The notes beneath the pieces were generated by a model that made no database searches, was not told the origin of the DNA, and was given only the letters and a program-made list of their open reading frames with translations. A DNA stretch of 64,000 bases from Chloroflexota bacterium (lineage in GTDB: Bacteria; Chloroflexota; Anaerolineae; Caldilineales; Caldilineaceae), in assembly GCA_016861025.1 (NCBI GenBank), contig BOKO01000007.1, positions 62,001 through 126,000 of the forward strand, in the 5' to 3' direction. Of the stretch, positions 14,887 through 23,153 are shown piece after piece. Positions within the stretch are counted from its first letter, which is position 1, and the number at the start of each line of letters is the position of its first letter. The position numbers were made by a program, and so were the translations under genes.

Positions 14887-16182
14887 TCAAGCCGGTTCAA
14901 TTCGTCGGTCCTGTCTACCCATTGCCTGCTCCACCGCCAGCCCCAACGCCAGCGCAACCTCCTCGCGCCAGGGGCGCGCGGCGATCTGGACGCCGATGGG
15001 CAGACCCGTTTTGCTGCGCCCGGCCGGGACGACAACTATGGGCCAACCGAGCAGGCTGAAGGGCGCCGTGTAGTCGAAGCGTTTGCGATCCATCTCGCGG
15101 AAGGCTGGCGCCGGCTGGTGCGAAACCGGGCAGAGGATGGCGTCGTAGGGGCGCATGAACTGCAAGGCGAAGCTGCGATAGCCGTCCCAGGCGTCGTAAA
15201 GCTCGACCACATCCTGCCCGCGCAGGCTGGCGATCTCGGCGTGGGCGTCGCTAATGCCGCGCCCATTGCGCACGAAGTCACGCGGGCGCGCCGGTTCGAC
15301 GAGCACGCCGGCGCGCGCCAATGCCTGCGCTACAGCGCCCACCGCGTCGACGGTCTCGGCGGAAGCGGGCGACGCTGGGTCATTTGTGAAGTACGCCACG
15401 CTCAGCTCGCCCAGGCAGACGTTCGCCGGGTCGCCAACAGGCATTGGCGCGACGCCGGAGTCGATGAAATCCTGGCCGCAGAGCAAGGGCCACGCCAACG
15501 CCAGATCAGCCACCGAGCGCGCAATCGGCCCGATCTGCGTTCTGACATCGGTCAGCCCACCGCGATGGTTGTAGGCGCCGGTGTTGGGCACACGACCGAC
15601 CGTTGGCTTGAGCGCGGCCACGCCGCAGAAGTGCGCGGGCACGCGCAGCCCGCCGCCACTGTCGCTGCCCAGCCCCAACGGCGAGCCATACGCCGCAACG
15701 ATTGCCGCCTCACCGCCGCTGCTGCCGCCTGGCGTGCGCGTCGGGTCGTGCGGATTAAGTGTTCGCCCATAGAGCAGGTTTTCCGCGTCGCTGCCAAAAC
15801 CGCCGGGCGGACAATTGGTCTTGCCAAGCAGGATGGCGCCCGCCTGCCGCCAGCGCATTACGGCGACGGCGTCTTCGCCGGCAAACTCGCTGCGCCGCCC
15901 CTCCAGCCCAACGGCGGTGGGAAGCCCAGCCACATCGAAGACGTCCTTGACGGTGAAGGGCACGCCGTGCAGCGGTCCATGGACGCGCCCTTGCGCCAGG
16001 TCGCGATCGGCCTGGCGTGCGCGCTCCAGTGCATCGGGCGCGCGCTGCACGACGGCGTTGATCGTGGGGTTAATGGCGTCGATGCGCGTTAAAAATGCAG
16101 CGACCACCGTCTCGGCGCTCAATTCACGCTGACGGATACGCCGGGCAAGTTCGCTGGCAGTCAGACGAGAGAGATCAGGCAT
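14887..16182 (-). CDS. Amidase (amidase-signature family)
   Basis: The 431-residue enzyme shows the Ser-cisSer-Lys amidase signature: Lys in FTVKDVFDVAG near residue 79, the GGSSGGEAA loop near 152-160, and GSDSGGGLRVPAHFCG near 173-188 carrying the nucleophilic Ser. The family hydrolyses amide bonds of small molecules or acts as a GatA-like amidotransferase subunit. No gatB or gatC is nearby and the usual GSDxGGSIR is altered to GSDSGGGLR, so a stand-alone catabolic amidase is more likely than GatA. It lies downstream of the decayed toxin-antitoxin pair and converges with the C39-peptidase gene, with only 39 nt between their stops. No Shine-Dalgarno sequence precedes the ATG. Confidence 0.85.
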   Translation of the reverse strand: MPDLSRLTASELARRIRQRELSAETVVAAFLTRIDAINPTINAVVQRAPDALERARQADRDLAQGRVHGPLHGVPFTVKDVFDVAGLPTAVGLEGRRSEFAGEDAVAVMRWRQAGAILLGKTNCPPGGFGSDAENLLYGRTLNPHDPTRTPGGSSGGEAAIVAAYGSPLGLGSDSGGGLRVPAHFCGVAALKPTVGRVPNTGAYNHRGGLTDVRTQIGPIARSVADLALAWPLLCGQDFIDSGVAPMPVGDPANVCLGELSVAYFTNDPASPASAETVDAVGAVAQALARAGVLVEPARPRDFVRNGRGISDAHAEIASLRGQDVVELYDAWDGYRSFALQFMRPYDAILCPVSHQPAPAFREMDRKRFDYTAPFSLLGWPIVVVPAGRSKTGLPIGVQIAARPWREEVALALGLAVEQAMGRQDRRIEPA

Positions 16183-16203
16183 AGGAGAAGTCCGGTTGTT
16201 TGC

Positions 16204-16296
16204 TCACACTGTTGCATGGCTAATTGTTGTCAGGGCGTATGGCGCCAGGAAGCCGTGAATCTGTCCAAGCTCGACAGCATTGCGTAATGGGCGCAT
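16204..16296 (-). pseudogene. Fragment of a PIN-domain toxin
   Basis: A 30-residue frame, MRPLRNAVELGQI then HGFLAPYALTTISHATV, resembles the segment of PIN-domain (VapC-like) ribonucleases where an A-x-E-LG-x-I-x-GF-x-A-x-A-LTTI pattern occurs. The catalytic acidic residues and the rest of the 130-residue domain are missing. It overlaps the 3' end of the antitoxin-like frame in a different phase, as expected of a deletion and frameshift remnant. Confidence 0.45.
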
Positions 16297-16489
16297 ACGA
16301 TGCTGGAGCGTTTTCTTCTAGATCACCGACCGATTTGGTGCGCTCCAGCGCAGCGAAATAGTCGGCTACGAGCTGCGAAACCGATTTCCCATGTTGCTGC
16401 GCATAGGCTTTTGCGCTTGCAATCAAGCGTGCATCGCGTTGGTCAACGCAACCTTGCCAGCGCAGCGCCTTCTGGCCGGTGCGACGCAT
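16220..16489 (-). CDS. DUF6364-like antitoxin, probably degenerate
   Basis: The 89-residue product has the core of DUF6364 antitoxins: RDARLIASAKAYAQQHGKS followed by VSQLVADYF, a ribbon-helix-helix-like DNA-binding segment at residues 19-46. The N-terminus (MRRTGQKALRWQG) does not look like the usual beta strand of this family. The C-terminus drifts into unrelated sequence where the PIN fragment runs in another frame. It sits 41 nt downstream of the AfsR-like gene. The family normally pairs with PIN-domain toxins, which matches the fragment at 16204-16296. It is probably a relic of a toxin-antitoxin operon. Confidence 0.5.
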   Translation of the reverse strand: MRRTGQKALRWQGCVDQRDARLIASAKAYAQQHGKSVSQLVADYFAALERTKSVGDLEENAPASYAPITQCCRAWTDSRLPGAIRPDNN

Positions 16490-16530
16490 GCGTCAAGAAT
16501 CTGGGGCGCCCTTCTGCGGAGGTCGGTTGA

Positions 16531-19290
16531 TCATTCCCCAGCAAATTGCGTAAACATGGCGGCGACCTGCGCATCCTGCACTTCGGCAGCGAGTGCGCGA
16601 CCATGCGACGCCGCATCCTGGAGCGCAGCAGCGTCACCAAGCCGGCGATAGATAGCGCAGAGTAGCACGTGGATGACGGCGGCGGCTTTGCGGTCGCCCA
16701 TGGCGGTGTAGAGCGCCAGGCTCTGGCGCGCGCTGTCGAGCGCCTCTGCAACGTTGCCGAAATAGAGCGCCAGTTTCGCCTGCGCAAAGAGAATGGCGGC
16801 GTTCTCAGTCTGGTCATTGAGCGCGGCGTTGACCATCTGCGCCTGTTGCGTGTATTGTTGCGCCAGCGATAGCTGCTGTTCACGCACGGCGATATCCGCC
16901 AACAGGCGCAAAATGCGCGAACGCACCAGTTCACCGCCATCGGGCGGCAATAGACTCAGCCCACTCTCGCACAGTGCGGCGGCGCGGTCGAAATCACCCT
17001 GATCGTAGGCGATTGAGGCATGACGGCAACGCACGGACGCCACGCCGACGGGCTGGCTCAATGCAGTATAGAGCGTCTCAGCGCGTTCGAGGTGGTGCGT
17101 GGCTGTAGCGTGCGCGCCAAGCTCGATCTCGACGTCGGCGAGATCGACCAGCGCTTCCGCCATGCGCATCTGGTTGCCGCTTGCCGCATAGCCATCGATG
17201 GCGGCCTGCAGCAGGCCCTGTGCAGTCGCATAGTCGTCCTGGCGCAGCGCAATCCGCCCCAGAAAAAAGGAGAAGCGCGTGCGATGCTGTGCATCATCGA
17301 GCGCGTTGGCGGCGTCGAGACCCGCCATAAAGCCACGGCGAGCGTCGTGCAGGCGACCGCGCGCAAACCACGGCGCGGCTGCAGCGTCGACCAGCGTCAG
17401 CAATTCGGACCATAAGCGCAGCTCCCGCGCTGCTTCGACTGCATGCAGAAGATGCTCCCATTCCTGCGCCAACATCGCAAAATCGCCTGCTGCGCGCTGC
17501 GCAAGCTGCTGGTAATAGGCCACGAAGCGCCGCCGAACCCGCGGTAGATCGGGCAGTTCGGCAAGTTTCTCCAACGCAAAGTCGGCGAGCAGACGGTGCT
17601 GCACATATTGCTCACCGCCGACAAACTTGAGCATGGAGAGTGTGGTCAACAGGTCAAGGTGGTCGAGCGCGTCATCAATCTCCAGTGCGCCGACCTCGAC
17701 GACAGCCTGGGCGGTGAAGGCGCGCCCATCGAACAAGCCGGTCAGTGCAAATGTGCGGCGTAAAGGTTCATCGAGGCTTGCCCAACTGACCTCAAAGCTG
17801 GTGCGCACTGAGCGATTGCTGAGGCCATGCGCCAGTCGCGCTGAGGCGGAGCGCAGACTGCGCACCATACGCGCCAGGTCGCGCCGCGGCGAAGCGACGA
17901 CGCGTTGTGCTGCAATCTCCACCGCCAGTGGCAGTCCGTCGAGCAACTGGCACAACTCGGTTGCGGCATCGTGCTCGGCGGCAATCGTCTCTGCGCCGAG
18001 CAGGTGGGTCAACATATCCAATCCACTCGTCACAGACAGCTCGCGTAGTTCGATAATGATGTTGGTGTAGCGCGACACCTCAGCGCGATCACGCGTCGTG
18101 AGCAGAACAGGGCAGGCTGCCGCGCCGGGCAGCAACAGGTCGACCGGCTTGCCGGCGACCACATCGTCGAGCACGATCAGCGCGCGCTTGTCGGCAAGGA
18201 TGTTGCGCAGCGCAGCGGCGCGCGCTTCCAGACTGGAAATCTTGCTGAGATCACGCTCGTAGGCGAGCGCCCAGCTTTGCAGGATGTCCAGCGGCGCATC
18301 GGTGGCGACGCGCCCCCAGAGCACGCCGTCGGGAAAGTGAGCGCGCACTTGCGCAGCCAACGCCGCAGCCAGCGCAGTCTTGCCGACGCCGCCCATGCCG
18401 ACGACGGCGACAATCGGGCTGCGCTCGGGCTGGGTCAACAGGTCGACCAGACGTGCAAGTTCATCATTGCGTCCGGAAAGACGTCCGGGCGGCGCAATCG
18501 CCTGAAAAGGCGGCGCCGCCAATTGCGCGTGCGGCGCACCCACCGTGGCGCGATCAAACTCACCTGCCAGGATGCGGTCATAGAGTGCGTTGGTTTCGGC
18601 GGAGATCGGCACACCCAGTTCATCCATCAACGCCGAGGCGCAGACATCATATTGTTTGAGCGCGGCGGCGCGCTGACCGTCGAGCGCCAGCAGCCGCATC
18701 TTGAGCCGGTGCACCTCCTCGCGCTCTGGTTCAAGGTCGAGCAGGCGCGAGCAGGCGTCGATGCCGGCGGTCAGCATACGCGCCTCATCAGCGCAAGCGG
18801 TTGCAAAACGAAAGAGGAGTTGCAGCCACTGTCGTTCAATCAGATCGCGCTGGGCAAGCATCCATTCGACAAACAGTGGCGAGCTTTCCTCAAGCTGGAA
18901 ATCGATGCCGTCAAGGAATGCGCCAACATACGCTTTACAGGCTTCATAAAGCTCCTCTAATGTCGGCGTCGGGTTGACGGCTGTCTCCTGCAATTTGTGC
19001 AGGTCGACGTGCATTTTGTCTTGCGCCAAAAGAAGACGGCCGTCAGCGTCCAGCAAGTATAAATCTTTCAGCTCACCTAAGAGATGAAGCTCGCCGCGCA
19101 GATAGGCGCGCGCCTTTGCTTCGGGCCAATCCGACCAGAAGAGACCGGCCAGACGCTCGCGTGATTCCGGCGCTCCGGTCGCAGCCAGATAGTAAAGAAT
19201 GGCGCGCGCCTTGACGCTGTTGCGGCGCAATGTCAACGGTGCGCCGTTGAACAGGATTTGCGGCGCGCCAAGCAGTTTGATGTCCAGCAT
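16531..19290 (-). CDS. AfsR/SARP-like regulator: BTAD, NB-ARC and TPR
   Basis: The 919-residue protein has an N-terminal winged-helix DNA-binding domain (about 1-90) and a bacterial transcriptional activation domain (about 95-235). An NB-ARC-type STAND ATPase follows with Walker A VVGMGGVGKTALA near residue 293 and Walker B ALIVLDDV near 365. The second half is made of TPR-like helical repeats. Such proteins are signal-integrating transcription activators: the TPRs bind a ligand or partner and the NTPase switches oligomeric state. The target genes are unknown. It lies upstream of, and reads in the same direction as, the antitoxin relic and amidase. A related protein is encoded at 45173-48064. 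Confidence 0.88.
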   Translation of the reverse strand: MLDIKLLGAPQILFNGAPLTLRRNSVKARAILYYLAATGAPESRERLAGLFWSDWPEAKARAYLRGELHLLGELKDLYLLDADGRLLLAQDKMHVDLHKLQETAVNPTPTLEELYEACKAYVGAFLDGIDFQLEESSPLFVEWMLAQRDLIERQWLQLLFRFATACADEARMLTAGIDACSRLLDLEPEREEVHRLKMRLLALDGQRAAALKQYDVCASALMDELGVPISAETNALYDRILAGEFDRATVGAPHAQLAAPPFQAIAPPGRLSGRNDELARLVDLLTQPERSPIVAVVGMGGVGKTALAAALAAQVRAHFPDGVLWGRVATDAPLDILQSWALAYERDLSKISSLEARAAALRNILADKRALIVLDDVVAGKPVDLLLPGAAACPVLLTTRDRAEVSRYTNIIIELRELSVTSGLDMLTHLLGAETIAAEHDAATELCQLLDGLPLAVEIAAQRVVASPRRDLARMVRSLRSASARLAHGLSNRSVRTSFEVSWASLDEPLRRTFALTGLFDGRAFTAQAVVEVGALEIDDALDHLDLLTTLSMLKFVGGEQYVQHRLLADFALEKLAELPDLPRVRRRFVAYYQQLAQRAAGDFAMLAQEWEHLLHAVEAARELRLWSELLTLVDAAAAPWFARGRLHDARRGFMAGLDAANALDDAQHRTRFSFFLGRIALRQDDYATAQGLLQAAIDGYAASGNQMRMAEALVDLADVEIELGAHATATHHLERAETLYTALSQPVGVASVRCRHASIAYDQGDFDRAAALCESGLSLLPPDGGELVRSRILRLLADIAVREQQLSLAQQYTQQAQMVNAALNDQTENAAILFAQAKLALYFGNVAEALDSARQSLALYTAMGDRKAAAVIHVLLCAIYRRLGDAAALQDAASHGRALAAEVQDAQVAAMFTQFAGE

Positions 19291-19372
19291 TGGATGACCT
19301 GTAATGGCGTCTGCAGCGATGACGTCAACAGGGGTCAGTATACGGTCAGGGGCGGCATCTGTCCAATGTTAT

Positions 19373-20014
19373 CTAGCGCCTCTTCTTGAAAAACCAGGCT
19401 ACAGCTTCCGTTCGATTGGTGACGCCGAGTTTTTCGTAGATGTTTTTCAAGTGAAATCGCACGGTGTTTTCACTGACCAGCAGCTCGGCGGCGATTTCGG
19501 CGTTGGGCAGGCCGCGCGCCAGCTTCTCCAGCACTTCCAACTCGCGCTGCGAAAGATCGACGGCGGCGTGAGCCGGTTGTCGTCCGCCCGTCAGCCAACG
19601 CTGCGCCGCGCGCGGGAAAACTAGCCGCCCCTGCGCCACCTGGCGGATCGCTTCGATGGTCTGCGTCGGCGATTCAGTTTTGAGCGCGAAACCTTCGGCG
19701 CCATATTGCAGCGCCCTTTGGATGCTCTCGCCGTCAGCAAAAGCGGTCAGGATCAGCACGTGCACGGACAGGTCGCGGCGGCGAATTTCCGCCAGTGCAT
19801 CCAGCCCGTTCGACGGCATCTGCACGTCGATGACAGCGACATCGACAGCGTTCGGCTGTTCGAGAAAGCGCAGCAGTTCCTGGCCATCGTGTACGATCTG
19901 CACAACTTCCATATCGCTCTGACGGTCGATCAGGGCGCGCAGCCCTTCGGTCACCAGAGCGTGGTCGTCGGCAAGCAGGACGCGAATGCGCGAATCAGGT
20001 GATGGCGTGCTCAT
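19373..20014 (-). CDS. NarL/LuxR-family response regulator
   Basis: The 213-residue protein has a receiver domain (residues about 10-125) with the acidic pair Asp16/Asp17 and phospho-acceptor Asp63 in VAVIDVQMP. A LuxR-type helix-turn-helix follows near 150-210 (LSQRELEVLEKLARG, then SENTVRFHLKNIYEKLG). It should bind DNA after phosphorylation by the kinase encoded just upstream. The ATG at 20014 is chosen because the upstream frame extension lies wholly inside the kinase gene. With this start the two genes overlap by 20 nt and are translationally coupled. Confidence 0.9.
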   Translation of the reverse strand: MSTPSPDSRIRVLLADDHALVTEGLRALIDRQSDMEVVQIVHDGQELLRFLEQPNAVDVAVIDVQMPSNGLDALAEIRRRDLSVHVLILTAFADGESIQRALQYGAEGFALKTESPTQTIEAIRQVAQGRLVFPRAAQRWLTGGRQPAHAAVDLSQRELEVLEKLARGLPNAEIAAELLVSENTVRFHLKNIYEKLGVTNRTEAVAWFFKKRR

Positions 20015-20747
20015 GCTTGTGGTCGGTGAACAAGGAAACGTCCGGTTGGTCGAGCGGGATCGAGACAATGATCTTGGCGCCATGTCCGGGGCTGCTCTCA
20101 ATGCGAAACGTTCCGTTGAGCAGCGCCACGCGGTCGCGCATCCCTAACAAGCCGATATGGTCGGCGTGATCGGTCGTCAGCGGATTCTCCAGATCCGGCG
20201 GCTCGAAGCCGCGCCCATCGTCGGCGACTTCCAGCCAGATGCGCCCCGCTTCACCCCATAGCCGCACCCAATGCTCGACGACGCCGGCGTGACGGTTGGC
20301 ATTGGAAAGCGCTTCTTGCAGCACCCGATAGAGTGCGATCTTGATGGCTAAAGGAATCTCTTCTGGGACGGAGTCGGTCTCCAGGTGAACGACGGCGCCG
20401 GTCCATTCTTCGTGTTGAATCACCAGTCCTTCGACGATCGAGGTCAGGGCGCGGCGGCGAAACTCCGGCGGGCGAAAGGTGCCGAGAAAGTATTTGATCT
20501 CATAGAGCGACGATTCGAGCAGCATCCCCACTTGCGCCAGCCGCGCCCTGGTTTCAGGGGACGCATTTGACTCAGCCAGGTCGTTCTGCACGCCGGTCAG
20601 CAGCGACAACGCCGAGAAGAGGTACTGCACCGGGCCATCGTGGATGTCGAGCACGATGCGCGCCAACTCCTCCTCCGCCACCGAAAGAATCCGATGCGAA
20701 GGCGGGACTGTCTGCGACGATGAGTGTGTTTGTCGAGTCTTTACCAC
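19995..20747 (-). CDS. Soluble NarX/DegS-type sensor histidine kinase
   Basis: The 250-residue kinase has a HisKA_3 dimerisation segment with phospho-acceptor His36 in IVLDIHDGPVQYL and a HATPase domain. The N box is EALSNANRHAG near residue 145, the G1 box is VADDGRGF, and the G2 region is GLLGMRDRV. There is no transmembrane helix and no separate sensory domain, so the signal must reach it through a partner or the short N-terminus. It is a cognate pair with the downstream LuxR-type regulator. It is divergent from the acetate island, and the 294-nt shared intergenic region holds palindromes, so the pair may regulate that island. Confidence 0.88.
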   Translation of the reverse strand: MVKTRQTHSSSQTVPPSHRILSVAEEELARIVLDIHDGPVQYLFSALSLLTGVQNDLAESNASPETRARLAQVGMLLESSLYEIKYFLGTFRPPEFRRRALTSIVEGLVIQHEEWTGAVVHLETDSVPEEIPLAIKIALYRVLQEALSNANRHAGVVEHWVRLWGEAGRIWLEVADDGRGFEPPDLENPLTTDHADHIGLLGMRDRVALLNGTFRIESSPGHGAKIIVSIPLDQPDVSLFTDHKHEHAIT

Positions 20748-20785
20748 GCACTCAACCAGAAATTATTCAGGCGCCCACCCGTTTG

Positions 20786-20801
20786 GATAGGCGCGCCTAT
20801 C
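20786..20801. promoter_or_regulatory. Perfect 16-bp palindrome, candidate operator
   Basis: GATAGGCGCGCCTATC is fully self-complementary and lies 39-54 nt upstream of the kinase start codon in the divergent kinase/acs intergenic region. Its place and symmetry suit a dimeric regulator such as a LuxR-type protein, but no binding protein can be named from sequence. Confidence 0.4.
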
Positions 20802-20935
20802 GCGATGTCGCACAAAAACTACCGCTGTATGGGTTGAAGAACGAAGGTCAAAATTGTACAGTATTCTACAAATCCGGGCGGAGGGTGTCAACCTTTGCCA
20901 ATGCTCCCAGATCAGCCAATCAGTTTGTGCAACGC

Positions 20936-20974
20936 TTGACAGGATCGTGCATCCTCTACCGTTGGTGGTATGAT
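20936..20974 (+). promoter_or_regulatory. acs promoter region with TTGACA and an inverted repeat
   Basis: A perfect TTGACA is at 20936-20941 and TATGAT at 20969-20974, but the spacing is 27 nt, too long for an ordinary sigma-70 promoter. An inverted repeat AGGAT-N5-ATCCT (20941-20955) lies between them. TGTGC-N6-TGACA (20926-20941) weakly resembles a CRP/FNR-type site. Either an activator remodels the region or one hexamer is unrelated. Confidence 0.3.
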
Positions 20975-21041
20975 GTCCTGCTGAATCCAAACAAGCAATT
21001 TCACATTCAAGCACACCATACCTTGCAGGAGGAACCAACCC

Positions 21042-22955
21042 ATGACCACTAGCATGGAAGCCATCTCTGCCAGCAAAGAGATTTATCATCCATCGGCAGA
21101 AGTGATTGCCAACGCTAACTACCCGGATTATCTAGCGATACGCGCAGCGGCGGTTGAAGACCCTATCGCCTTTTGGGACGCCCGCGCCAGGGAGATGATC
21201 GATTGGTATGAGCCGTATACGACAATACTCGACAAGAGCGGCGCTCCGTTCTTCAAATGGTTTGTCGGCGGCAAGACCAACATTGTCCACAACGCGCTCG
21301 ACCGCCATGTTAAAAGCTGGCGCAAGAACAAGCTGGCGCTGCTGTGGGAAGGCGAGAACGGCGAACAGCGCACCTATAGCTACTTCAAACTCTGGAAAGA
21401 GGTGAACCGCTTCGCCAATGTGCTCAAGGCGATGGGCGTCAAGCGGGGCGACACCGTCACGATCTATATGGGGCGCGTGCCGGAACTGCCAATTGCAATG
21501 CTCGCCACCGCCAAGATCGGCGCCATCCACAGCGTCGTCTACGGTGGTTTTTCCGAGCAGGCGCTGGCTGACCGCATCTCCGACGCACGCAGCAAAGTGG
21601 TCGTGACCTGTGATGGCGCCTGGCTGCGCGGCAAAACGGTCAATCTCAAGGACATCACCGATGAGGCCGTCAACCGTAGCCCGATTGTCCAAAAGGTGAT
21701 CGTCTACAAGCGCACCGGCCAGGATGTGCACATGGCGCCCGGACGCGATTTCTGGTGGCACGAGCTGATGGCGCTGCCTATCGCCAGCCCCTACTGCGAA
21801 ACTGAAGTGATGGACGCCGAAGATCCGCTCTTCATCCTCTACACGTCGGGCACGACCGGCAAACCCAAAGGCCTGATGCACACCTGCGGCGGCTATCAGG
21901 TGCACATCGCTACGACGCTCAAATATGTCTTCGACATCAAGGAAGAGGATCGCTACTGGTGCGCGGCGGATCCGGGCTGGATCACCGGACACAGCTACAT
22001 CGTCTATGCACCGTTGATCCTGGGCGTGACGAGCTTTCTATACGAAGGCGCGCCCGGCTATCCGCTGCCCGATCGATGGTGGCAACTGATCGAAAAGTAC
22101 AACATCACGATCCTCTACACTGCGCCGACCGCAATTCGCAGCTTTATGCGTTTTGGCGAGGAGTGGACCGAGCGTCACGACCTCAGCAGCCTGCGTCTGC
22201 TCGGTTCGGTTGGCGAGCCGATCAACCCGGAAGCCTGGCGCTGGTATTACAAACACATCGGTCGTGAGCGCTGCCCGGTCATGGACACCTGGTGGCAGAC
22301 GGAGACAGGCGGCTTTATGATCACCCCAACGCCGGTCGTGCCGCTCAAGCCTGGTTCGGGCACGCTGCCTTTTGCCGGCATTCAGGCCGATGTTGTGCGC
22401 GCCGATGGTGCATCCGCCGACCCCAATGAGGATGGCTATCTGGTTATCAAACATCCCTGGCCCGGCATGGCGCGCACGGTGTGGGGCGACCCGGATCGCT
22501 ATCGCATGACCTATTGGTCAGAATTCGCCAGCCAGGGATGGTACTTCACCGGCGACAGCGCGCGTCGCGACGAGGATGGCTACTTCTGGATCATCGGGCG
22601 CATGGACGACGTGATCAAGGTGTCGGGCTATCGCCTGGGCACAGCGGAGGTTGAGAGCGCGCTGGTTGCTCACCCAACCGTGGCTGAGGCCGCGGTGATC
22701 GGCGTACCCGATGAGCTGAAGGGCAACGTGATCCACGCCTTCTGCATCCTCAATGCCGGCGTCGACGGCAATGAGGCGCTGGTGCGTGAACTGAAGGAGC
22801 ATGTGCGCAACGAGGTGGGACCGATTGCGATTCCCGCCGCCATCGAGTTTGTGCCCAGCCTGCCCAAGACGCGTAGCGGCAAGATCATGCGCCGACTGCT
22901 CAAGGCTCAGGTCATGGGGCAACCGGTGGGCGATACGAGCACCCTGGAAGGTTAA
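21042..22955 (+). CDS. acs: Acetyl-CoA synthetase-like AMP-forming acyl-CoA ligase
   Basis: The 637-residue enzyme is an acetate-CoA ligase of the ANL superfamily. It has the P-loop-like ILYTSGTTGKPKG near residues 265-278 and WITGHSY with Thr315, which corresponds to the acetate-pocket threonine of Acs. DTWWQTETGG carries the pocket tryptophan, and PKTRSGKIMRR carries Lys614, the catalytic lysine that protein acetyltransferases modify in this family. It activates acetate with ATP and CoA to acetyl-CoA in the cytoplasm. A strong GCAGGAGG site precedes the ATG. It begins the acetate island and is followed by a PrpE-like paralogue and a monocarboxylate-type transporter. Confidence 0.92.
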   Translation: MTTSMEAISASKEIYHPSAEVIANANYPDYLAIRAAAVEDPIAFWDARAREMIDWYEPYTTILDKSGAPFFKWFVGGKTNIVHNALDRHVKSWRKNKLALLWEGENGEQRTYSYFKLWKEVNRFANVLKAMGVKRGDTVTIYMGRVPELPIAMLATAKIGAIHSVVYGGFSEQALADRISDARSKVVVTCDGAWLRGKTVNLKDITDEAVNRSPIVQKVIVYKRTGQDVHMAPGRDFWWHELMALPIASPYCETEVMDAEDPLFILYTSGTTGKPKGLMHTCGGYQVHIATTLKYVFDIKEEDRYWCAADPGWITGHSYIVYAPLILGVTSFLYEGAPGYPLPDRWWQLIEKYNITILYTAPTAIRSFMRFGEEWTERHDLSSLRLLGSVGEPINPEAWRWYYKHIGRERCPVMDTWWQTETGGFMITPTPVVPLKPGSGTLPFAGIQADVVRADGASADPNEDGYLVIKHPWPGMARTVWGDPDRYRMTYWSEFASQGWYFTGDSARRDEDGYFWIIGRMDDVIKVSGYRLGTAEVESALVAHPTVAEAAVIGVPDELKGNVIHAFCILNAGVDGNEALVRELKEHVRNEVGPIAIPAAIEFVPSLPKTRSGKIMRRLLKAQVMGQPVGDTSTLEG

Positions 22956-22968
22956 ATGCTTGAAGTCT

Positions 22969-23058
22969 GAATTGTGAATTGTGAATTGTGAAGTAAAGGA
23001 GCGTCACAGCCCGACAACTTCACAATTCACAAGGAACGATTCACAATTCGTACTTCGA
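22969..23058. repeat. GTGAATT heptamer inverted repeat element
   Basis: More than three tandem copies of the 7-bp unit GTGAATT (22970-22992) are followed, after a centre of about 30 nt, by the reverse-complement units (ACTTCACAATTCAC at 23019-23033, GATTCACAATTC at 23038-23050). The whole could fold into a long hairpin. It lies in the gap between the two acyl-CoA synthetase genes. Confidence 0.7.
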
Positions 23059-23153
23059 TTTTCATTCCCAAATTGAATCGAATTTACAGGCATCTTGCCG
23101 CTCTTTTCAGCGCGGCTTTGGTTTCGCTTACCCATTTTTTCGGAGGTGCTTCC

